Shown piece after piece: positions 1 to 4,234 of a stretch of 5,767 nt of DNA (position 1 is its first letter; each line of letters starts with the position of its first letter). Where the stretch lies: the NCBI GenBank assembly GCA_937889655.1, contig CALBZG010000100.1, forward strand, positions 1 to 5,767, read 5' to 3'. A program made the translations under genes and the position numbers. The stretch is from an uncultured Clostridia bacterium (GTDB lineage: Bacteria; Bacillota; Clostridia; Peptostreptococcales; Anaerovoracaceae). The notes beneath the pieces were generated by a model. It was not told the origin of the DNA. It did no database searches and was given only the letters and a program-made list of their open reading frames with translations.

Positions 1-48
1 CGACCACCGAGATCTACACTCTTTCCCTACACGACGCTCTTCCGATCT
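1..48 (+). other. Illumina TruSeq/P5 adapter contamination
   Basis: These 48 bases match the 3' part of the Illumina TruSeq Universal (P5) adapter, beginning CGACCACCGAGATCTACAC and ending at the ligation end GCTCTTCCGATCT. Genomic sequence starts at 49. The adapter is open in the same frame as the gene that follows and would be translated as TTEIYTLSLHDALPIS fused to the epimerase, a peptide that gene callers produce as an artefact. It is a library remnant at a contig end and should be trimmed. The 5' truncation of the next gene is therefore an assembly edge, not a biological break. Confidence 0.98.
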
Positions 49-503
49 CTTACGGTCTTAGATATTTCAATGTATTTGGCAGAAGGCAGGATCCTGCAGG
101 TCCATATGCGGCAGTAATCCCGAAGTTCATCAAACAAATTCTCAACGATGAGAGGCCAACTATTTACGGCGATGGTAGACAGAGCCGAGACTTTACATAC
201 ATCGAGAATGTCATCGAGGCTAACCTCAAGGCATGCAAGGCACCCGGTCAGGCGGCGGGTCAAATATATAATATTGCCTTCGGGGAACAGCAGTACCTGA
301 TAGATGTCTATCACGAGTTATGCAAGGCACTTGGCAAAGATATTGCTCCGATATTCGGGCCGGAAAGAGAGGGTGATATAAAACATAGCAACGCAGACAT
401 AAGTAAAGCAAAAAGACTATTAGGTTATGATCCTCAATGGAACTTCAGAAAAGGGATAGAAGCGACCATTGAATGGTATCAAGCAATTTTACACAAATTT
501 TAA
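49..503 (+). CDS. UDP-N-acetylglucosamine 4-epimerase-like SDR, C-terminal part (5' truncated)
   Basis: About 150 C-terminal residues of an extended short-chain dehydrogenase/reductase (NAD-dependent epimerase/dehydratase). The usual length is 310-340, so the Rossmann fold with the NAD-binding GxxGxxG and most of the catalytic region are off the contig. The visible part starts just after the catalytic YxxxK region, at YGLRYFNVFGRRQDP, followed by YAAVIPKF, GDGRQSRDFTYIENV, YNIAFG, and near the end REGDIKHSNADISKAKRLLGY. The RRQDP and GD(I/V)(K/R)HS..DISKA blocks are those of the WbpP/TviC type, which interconverts UDP-GlcNAc and UDP-GalNAc (or their uronic acids) in the cytoplasm to feed O-antigen, capsule or exopolysaccharide assembly. 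Membership of the SDR epimerase family is near certain; the exact substrate is inferred. No terminator is visible after the TAA, so some readthrough into the riboswitch unit is possible. Other annotators may label it UDP-glucose 4-epimerase. Confidence 0.9.
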
Positions 504-529
504 GAAGTCGCAAAATTCTAACAAATATG

Positions 530-557
530 TTGACAAAATTGTACTTTGTGATATATT
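530..557 (+). promoter_or_regulatory. Sigma-A type promoter of the first riboswitch unit
   Basis: A perfect -35 box TTGACA (530-535) is followed after 16 bases by TATATT (552-557), preceded by TG at 549-550, which gives an extended -10. The predicted transcription start is near 563-565, about 20 nt before the riboswitch P1 helix and 27 nt after the epimerase stop codon. The small-protein unit therefore has its own promoter. Confidence 0.8.
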
Positions 558-583
558 TTAATTAAATATAGCATATCACTATA

Positions 584-670
584 TCTTCGATAAAGGCAAA
601 CTTGTCGAAAGGCAAGGACGCAAAACTACGGATCTAATGCATATTGCAATGATCGCCGGGTTGCCGAAGA
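584..670 (+). promoter_or_regulatory. GEMM-I (cyclic di-GMP-I) riboswitch aptamer, canonical G20 type
   Basis: All the hallmarks of the c-di-GMP-I aptamer are present. The conserved GGCAAA (595-600) leads into hairpin P2, CTTGTC/GGCAAG (601-606/611-616), capped by the GAAA tetraloop. Next comes the invariant GACGCAAA (617-624), then arm P3 with the tetraloop receptor (CTAA 633-636, ATGAT 649-653) and a TGCA/TGCA tip. The aptamer closes with GCCGGGTTGCCGAA (655-668). The outer P1 is TCTTCG (584-589) pairing with CGAAGA (665-670). In Vc2 numbering the base contacting the alpha guanine, G20, is G595, and C92 is C664, so the ligand should be c-di-GMP. The P3 base substitutions compared with the consensus (AAACT for AAAGCC) are matched by GGTT on the other side. 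Confidence 0.95.
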
Positions 671-735
671 ACAAAGATAAATATCCGACTTTGTTCTTTG
701 ACACGGATTTTCTAAATCGTGAAAGGAGAATAAAG
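665..735 (+). promoter_or_regulatory. Expression platform: mutually exclusive hairpins controlling the ribosome site
   Basis: Three pairings compete. The 3' strand of aptamer P1 (665-670) can instead extend a 12-bp hairpin, 665-676 with 689-700 (one G-U, 12-nt loop). If P1 holds 665-670, the strand 689-699 is free to pair with 725-735, which contains the Shine-Dalgarno GGAG (725-728). That helix is 11 bp with three G-U pairs, stacked on an inner hairpin 702-709/715-721. With the 665-700 hairpin formed, the ribosome site AAAGGAG (722-728) lies just outside the small 702-721 hairpin and is exposed. No T-run follows either hairpin, so control looks translational rather than by termination. The topology predicts that ligand binding turns translation off. 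The pairings are seen in the sequence; the direction of switching is inferred. Confidence 0.65.
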
Positions 736-737
736 AT

Positions 738-923
738 ATGAAGAATAATAATTCCAATATGGATAATTTTATGAACTTATTCGGTGGTTTAAAGAATAAC
801 GAGATTGAATACGATATGGAAAAATGGCTTAAAGACAAGATTGAGTATGAAGCGATGCTCCACAGAGTATTTGGAAGTTCAGATCTGAATAATAACGGAA
901 ATAAAACAACTTTCTCGAAATAA
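738..923 (+). CDS. Riboswitch-controlled 61-residue protein of unknown function
   Basis: I do not recognise this protein. ATG at 738 has a good ribosome site, GAAAGGAG (721-728), 9 nt upstream, and lies directly behind the c-di-GMP riboswitch and its expression platform; that context is the main reason to call it real. It is Asn-rich (12 of 61), with Asn-rich ends (NNNSN near the start, NNNGN at 51-55). A central charged stretch at about 22-45 (EIEYDMEKWLKDKIEYEAML and on) probably forms an amphipathic helix. There is no signal peptide, membrane segment or Cys pair, so it is probably cytosolic. It is monocistronic: own promoter, riboswitch and terminator. A role as a small effector or adaptor in the response to c-di-GMP is a guess from context only. 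Confidence 0.75.
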   Translation: MKNNNSNMDNFMNLFGGLKNNEIEYDMEKWLKDKIEYEAMLHRVFGSSDLNNNGNKTTFSK

Positions 924-961
924 GCGAAAGATTTATAAAATTTAATAATGAAATAAGATAC

Positions 962-1000
962 AAAAAGACCAAGTGTGGTAATTTCACACTTGGTCTTTTT
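962..1000. terminator. Bidirectional intrinsic terminator between convergent genes
   Basis: A perfect 16-bp stem, AAAAAGACCAAGTGTG (962-977) with its complement (985-1000), encloses a 7-nt loop. It ends in five T on the plus strand and, by symmetry, five T on the minus strand. It lies 38 nt after the stop of the 61-residue gene and 13 nt beyond the stop of the minus-strand beta-helix gene, so it can end both transcripts. Confidence 0.95.
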
Positions 1001-1013
1001 CATAATCTGTATT

Positions 1014-2981
1014 TTACTTTATAACAACGTGATTGAGTTCAAATGTGCCAAGTGGCCATGGCCCAATAGCTGAATAACTCCCTGAATCCTTATGATTAAT
1101 AATGGTTATATCAACTGGATTAGTTAAATTCCGCATAGTTAAGCCAAGCTGAATCCCATATAAGGCATTATTATAAGTTTGTAAATTTTCGACGATAACA
1201 TTCTGAATGAACTCGTTTGAGTAGTTTGGCTCGAAATTAAGTCCGGCTTCAGGAATATTACCATATGCATTTGACAGAACGCAATCCCTGATTGTAAGAT
1301 TTTTGGCGCTGATCACAGATATATTTGACCTTCGGCTATTGCTGATCTGAACTCTTTCTATTACTACTTTATCACAGTACATAACGGATGGAACGTTTGA
1401 ATTGACAGCACTACCTATGTAAATACCGTCTCCCCAACAATCAGATATAGAGATGTCAGCAATATATACATTTGTGCAACCCCACATTGATATACCGAAA
1501 CCCCATTCACCTGAAGTACCAGTGTGTATTGCCCTGTCGCCGATGATCTTTCCACCAGTTATAGATACATTGGAAGCTTGCCAAATATTAATAATATTGT
1601 AGGATCCTGAACTTGTTCCCATTGATTTTAGCACGGCGTTGTTGGAAAGATTCAGTTTAACATTACTCCTCATGCTAATTTTGGTTAGCGGATTCACTAA
1701 ATAGGTTCCATCTGGAATATAAACAGTCCCTCCACCTTTGCTATATGCATATGCAATCGCATTATTAATTGCAGCGGTGTCGTCAGTTATGCCATCTCCT
1801 TTAGCGCCATAGGACGTCTTAACGTTTATTGCATCTGTTGGGATGCTGGCTGACGGAGCAAGAACATTAATTTTAACCTCTTTGTATGCTGAGCTGTAAC
1901 GGACATTATCTATAGGAGTAAACGTTACCTTCAGGGTCTGGGAAGCGCCAGCGCTTAGAACGGTCCCAGTCGCTGGGCTGTACACGAACGTCCCCAAAAC
2001 AGCGCTGCCGTTATAAGTTGCTGTTGCGTTAAGCTGTGTGCTGCTCAAAGCGGTGCCTGCAACAATGTCAGCAGGGGTCGTCCAATTAATCACAGGGGTT
2101 ACCTTGACGACCGGATTCAGAACATTGATTCTAACTTCATAAGTTGCAGGGTTGTATTTAACGGTGTCTGTCGGCGTGAAGCTTACCTTCAGGGTCTGGG
2201 AAGCGCCAGCACTGAGCACGGTTCCGGCTGCGGGGCTGTAAGCGAATGTGCCCGGGACGGCAGCGCCATTGTAGGTTGCCGTTGCGTTGAGCTGCGTACT
2301 GTTTAATGGGGTGCCGGCAACAATATCAGCAGGGGTATCCCAATTGATCAATGGTGTGACTTTGATGACTGAATTCAGAACATTGATATTCACATTACCG
2401 GTCGCTGAATTATATTTAACATTATCTGTTGGCGTAAAAGTGACTTTCAGTGTCTGCGATGCACCAGCACTAAGAACGGTGCCGGCAGCCGGACTGTATG
2501 TATAGGTTCCGGCAACAGGGTTGCCATTGTAGGTTACAGTGGCATTAAGTTGTGCACTACCCAAAGAGGTACCTGCAACAATATCGGCAGGAGTAGCCCA
2601 GCTTATAACAGGGGTGACCTTGGTGACGGAACTTAAGACATTGATTTTAACTTCTTTATAAGCAGTGCTGTAAACCCGCCTGTTGGTAGGTGTGAAAGTT
2701 ACTTTTAGCGTCTGTTGACTTCCAGGGCTCAATATTGTACCTACACTTGGACTATAAGCATATGTACCTGAAACTGCAACACCGTTATAGGTTGCCGTTG
2801 CGTTGAGCTGAGTGCTGCTAAGTTTAGTACCGTAAGTAATATCCTGTGGATTAGACCAGCTGATAGTAACTGTCTTTTTTGCTGTCGTAATATTTTTGAT
2901 CGTAGCGGCATAGGCAAAGGCTGATCCACACAGTGAAACCACCAAGATCAAAACAAGTAATTGTAATATTCTTTTTTTCAT
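1014..2981 (-). CDS. Secreted Ig-like repeat protein with C-terminal pectate-lyase-like beta-helix domain
   Basis: A 655-residue extracellular protein. The start at 2981 was chosen over an ATG 11 codons upstream because AAAGAGGTG (2996-2988) sits 6 nt before it and the product then begins with a classic signal peptide: MKKR, a hydrophobic core (about 7-18), and cleavage likely near AFAYA at 21-25. The Cys at 18 is preceded by Leu, so there is no proper lipobox. Residues 39-375 hold four Ig-like repeats (39-124, 125-210, 211-296, 297-375) of the bacterial MBG/Big-type beta-sandwich class. Residues 385-655 are a right-handed beta-helix of the Pectate_lyase_3/GH28-like superfamily, opening with YGAKGDGITDDTAAIN (391-406), then GGGTVYIPDGTYLV and CWGDGIYIG (515-523). 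No LPXTG, SLH or other anchor is seen. It probably binds or cleaves a polysaccharide, perhaps the cell's own exopolysaccharide. The substrate and whether it is a lyase, hydrolase or binder cannot be told from sequence. A GEMM-I riboswitch precedes it. Confidence 0.9.
   Translation of the reverse strand: MKKRILQLLVLILVVSLCGSAFAYAATIKNITTAKKTVTISWSNPQDITYGTKLSSTQLNATATYNGVAVSGTYAYSPSVGTILSPGSQQTLKVTFTPTNRRVYSTAYKEVKINVLSSVTKVTPVISWATPADIVAGTSLGSAQLNATVTYNGNPVAGTYTYSPAAGTVLSAGASQTLKVTFTPTDNVKYNSATGNVNINVLNSVIKVTPLINWDTPADIVAGTPLNSTQLNATATYNGAAVPGTFAYSPAAGTVLSAGASQTLKVSFTPTDTVKYNPATYEVRINVLNPVVKVTPVINWTTPADIVAGTALSSTQLNATATYNGSAVLGTFVYSPATGTVLSAGASQTLKVTFTPIDNVRYSSAYKEVKINVLAPSASIPTDAINVKTSYGAKGDGITDDTAAINNAIAYAYSKGGGTVYIPDGTYLVNPLTKISMRSNVKLNLSNNAVLKSMGTSSGSYNIINIWQASNVSITGGKIIGDRAIHTGTSGEWGFGISMWGCTNVYIADISISDCWGDGIYIGSAVNSNVPSVMYCDKVVIERVQISNSRRSNISVISAKNLTIRDCVLSNAYGNIPEAGLNFEPNYSNEFIQNVIVENLQTYNNALYGIQLGLTMRNLTNPVDITIINHKDSGSYSAIGPWPLGTFELNHVVIK
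1857..2867 (-). repeat. Four tandem 258-bp coding repeats (Ig-like domains)
   Basis: In-frame direct repeats with an exact 258-bp period (86 codons): 2610-2867, 2352-2609, 2094-2351 and 1857-2093, the last slightly short. Each carries the blocks I(S/N)W..P.DI..GT, QLNAT.TYNG, GT(Y/F).YSP..GT(V/I)LS.G..QTLKV(T/S)FTP and a closing INVL. Repeats 2-4 are nearly identical in the core (PADIVAGT, GTVLSAGASQTLKV), while repeat 1 is more diverged. Similarity extends to the DNA: the stretches at about 1924 and 2182 are largely the same, and the region looks more GC-rich than the beta-helix part. Such arrays expand and shrink by recombination and are prone to misassembly. Confidence 0.93.
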
Positions 2982-3104
2982 TTTGTTCACCTCTTTGTAC
3001 TTCATTTGGAGCAAGGCCCCTATGCCCTGAAAGGACTCCGCTCTCCTGTAAAGGACGATTATTGTATGTTCAACCCTTGTAAATTATTTTGGGCAAATAA
3101 AATA
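2982..3104 (-). promoter_or_regulatory. Leader between second riboswitch and beta-helix gene
   Basis: About 120 nt of untranslated leader holding the ribosome site AAAGAGGTG (2996-2988). Visible structure is modest: an all-AT hairpin just after the aptamer (TTATTTT and AAAATAA flanking ATTTGCCC), a small TCCT-TTAC-AGGA hairpin, and a longer imperfect hairpin with GGAG/CTCC ends (3008-3011 and 3036-3039 on the plus strand). None is followed by a T-run, so I see no intrinsic terminator. A downstream ATTTGC could pair with the aptamer's GCAAAT as an anti-aptamer, but only over 6 bp. The switching mechanism is unresolved. No convincing gene is seen on either strand. Confidence 0.5.
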
Positions 3105-3200
3105 AAGAATTTCGGCAACCCGGCTATCATGGTCCAATCAGACCGTAGACCCGTGGCTTTGCGTCTCTGCCTTTCGACAGATTTGCTCATTCGCTTTCTT
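3105..3200 (-). promoter_or_regulatory. GEMM-I riboswitch aptamer, A20 variant (c-di-GMP or 3',3'-cGAMP)
   Basis: Read on the minus strand, AGCAAA is followed by hairpin P2, TCTGTC/GGCAGA with a GAAA tetraloop. Then come GACGCAAAGCCACGGGTCTA, the P3 tip GGTC/GACC, ATGATAGCCGGG and TTGCCGAA, a near-consensus GEMM-I core. P1 is weaker: CG/CG plus AAGAA/TTCTT (3200-3196 with 3109-3105) around an internal loop. Counting back from P2, where the first aptamer has GGCAAA, this one has AGCAAA. The ligand-reading position G20 is thus A (minus base opposite T3187), while G21, its partner C46, and C92 (3115) are kept. A20 is the hallmark of GEMM-Ib riboswitches that bind 3',3'-cGAMP in Geobacter, but some A20 aptamers still bind c-di-GMP or both. 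The class is certain; the ligand is open. Confidence 0.93.
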
Positions 3201-3261
3201 CTCTATTTAAAGAAATATTTACGATTGGGATTGTTTTCTATTCTGTTTTCTTACATCATAT

Positions 3262-3290
3262 ATTATATATAATTCCTACAGTAGTTACAA
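3262..3290 (-). promoter_or_regulatory. Promoter of the second riboswitch unit
   Basis: On the minus strand a TTGTAA -35 (3290-3285, 4 of 6 matches to consensus) is separated by 17 bases from a perfect TATAAT -10 (3267-3262). An A-tract (3300-3294) lies just upstream of the -35, like an UP element. The predicted start near 3255 leaves about 55 nt before the aptamer and a total leader of about 275 nt. Confidence 0.65.
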
Positions 3291-3302
3291 CTCTTTTTTT
3301 CT

Positions 3303-3335
3303 GACAATTTATGTCGGTTAAAATAACCATGTCGG
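3303..3335. repeat. Operator-like cluster of GACA/TGTC half-sites
   Basis: GACA-ATTTA-TGTC (3303-3315) is an inverted repeat with a 5-nt centre. The heptamer ATGTCGG occurs at 3311-3317 and again at 3329-3335, an 18-base spacing, flanking the small palindrome GGTTA-AAA-TAACC (3316-3328). The cluster lies between the divergent promoters, just upstream of the minus-strand -35, a suitable place for a transcription factor. No regulator is encoded in the window, so this remains a pattern only. Confidence 0.4.
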
Positions 3336-3387
3336 CCAATTGGAAGGGATCAATGGCTACTTGAATGTATCCATCGCCATTACTTTA

Positions 3388-3396
3388 TGTTAGAAT
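3388..3396 (+). promoter_or_regulatory. Possible extended -10 promoter of the cpsB operon
   Basis: TGtTAGAAT forms an extended -10 (TG at 3388-3389, TAGAAT at 3391-3396), about 100 bases before the cpsB start. No good -35 lies at 16-18 bases; TTGAAT at 3361 is too far. The call rests on the -10 alone, in the only gap from which this operon could start. Confidence 0.4.
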
Positions 3397-3436
3397 GATT
3401 TAAAATATGAATTCAACAAGACCGTATGATAAATAT

Positions 3437-3459
3437 AATTATTCATAGATCGAATAATT
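3437..3459. repeat. Perfect 8-bp inverted repeat in the cpsB leader
   Basis: AATTATTC (3437-3444) and GAATAATT (3452-3459) are exact reverse complements around the 7-nt centre ATAGATC. It lies about 40 bases downstream of the putative start point and 38 bases before the cpsB ATG. It has no T-run and little GC, so it is more likely an operator or a weak leader hairpin than a terminator. Confidence 0.45.
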
Positions 3460-3496
3460 CTTCAAACGAGAGTAAACAGCCTGAGGTGAAACTGCG

Positions 3497-4198
3497 ATGA
3501 TCGACATCCATACACATGTGCTTCCGGGGATAGATGATGGCGCCCGTAATCTTGAAGAATCAGCCCAATTGGTTGAGACTTTGCGTAATCAGGGAATATC
3601 TTTAATTGTTCTGACTCCGCATTTTTACCCGCACAGAGAGAGTCTGGATAGCTTTGTTGAGCGCAGAGAAAACGCTTTTAAAATGATCAAGGGCTTTGAT
3701 GATGAAATTGGATTTGTTTTGGCAAGTGAGACTTTCCTGACAGAAAATCTCATGTGGTATGATAATATCGAATCGCTTTGCCTTGGAAATACAAATTACT
3801 TACTGCTAGAACTTCCTTTTACAAAGGTTTGGACCAACAGGACATATAAAATGATCGAAGGCTTGATGGGGAAATTCGGAATACAACCGATCATAGCGCA
3901 TATCGAACGTTATGATGCCATGCACGATAAAGGTGACCGGGAGTCGATTCTACATATCTTATCTGATATAGGATGCATGTTTCAAATTGATATCGACTCA
4001 GTGATCAATTTGAGAACCAGGCATGGTATGCTGAAACTTATTAATAAAGGATGGATTGATTTCGTGGGTTCTGATTGTCATGACATGACGTCGAGGTCGC
4101 CGCAATTTAATAAGTTCAATGAGATCATCAAAAAAAAGCTCGGGCAGGAATATCTGGATAATTTCGAAAAAAATGCAGCAAAAATTTTGAAGATCTGA
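3497..4198 (+). CDS. cpsB: CpsB/CapC-family manganese-dependent protein tyrosine phosphatase (PHP domain)
   Basis: A 233-residue single-domain cytoplasmic protein of the PHP superfamily, full length for CpsB/YwqE/CapC (about 240-255). The start has TGAGGTG (3482-3488) 8 nt upstream. The opening MIDIHTHVLPGIDDGA is the family signature. Likely metal ligands are visible: H5 and H7, D14, H42 (LTPHFYP), E78 (ASET), E105 (LLLELPF), H135 with R138 (IAHIERY), and D193/H195 (GSDCHD). The family removes phosphate from the tyrosine-rich tail of the bacterial tyrosine autokinases (CpsD/YwqD type) that control Wzy-dependent capsule and exopolysaccharide export. No kinase, CpsC adaptor or flippase is seen here, so its partner must be encoded elsewhere. 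The context, near a sugar-nucleotide epimerase and a polysaccharide-type beta-helix protein, fits. rtcB follows after 36 nt, probably in the same operon. Confidence 0.95.
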   Translation: MIDIHTHVLPGIDDGARNLEESAQLVETLRNQGISLIVLTPHFYPHRESLDSFVERRENAFKMIKGFDDEIGFVLASETFLTENLMWYDNIESLCLGNTNYLLLELPFTKVWTNRTYKMIEGLMGKFGIQPIIAHIERYDAMHDKGDRESILHILSDIGCMFQIDIDSVINLRTRHGMLKLINKGWIDFVGSDCHDMTSRSPQFNKFNEIIKKKLGQEYLDNFEKNAAKILKI

Positions 4199-4234
4199 AA
4201 TTGATTCGACATTTATCTGCAAGGGGGGTGCGAT

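Noticed and set aside
1..503. Epimerase as a naturally truncated pseudogene
   Set aside because: The break coincides exactly with the adapter end, so the missing 5' half is an assembly artefact.
665..700. Hairpin after the first riboswitch as an intrinsic terminator
   Set aside because: The stem is AT-rich and followed by ACACGG rather than a T-run; it fits better as an anti-sequestering hairpin.
626..1003. 125-codon open frame on the minus strand
   Set aside because: It runs antisense through the riboswitch, the small gene and the terminator, with a low-complexity Phe/Ser/Leu-rich translation and no ribosome site; it reflects the AT-rich complement.
1857..2867. Tandem repeats as CRISPR, satellite or phage tail-fibre array
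   Set aside because: The 258-bp period is an exact multiple of three, and the units translate into Ig-like domains within one open frame.
2920..2981. Beta-helix protein as a lipoprotein (Cys at residue 18)
   Set aside because: The residue before Cys is Leu and there is no [GAS]C lipobox; a signal peptidase I site of the AxA type follows at about 21-25.
2982..3014. Upstream ATG giving an 11-residue longer beta-helix protein
   Set aside because: The ATG at 2981 has an ideal ribosome site and directly starts a typical MKKR signal peptide; the longer form would put polar residues ahead of it.
3006..3272. 88-codon open frame on the plus strand
   Set aside because: It is antisense to the second riboswitch and its leader, which have clear RNA conservation; no family resemblance and no good ribosome site.
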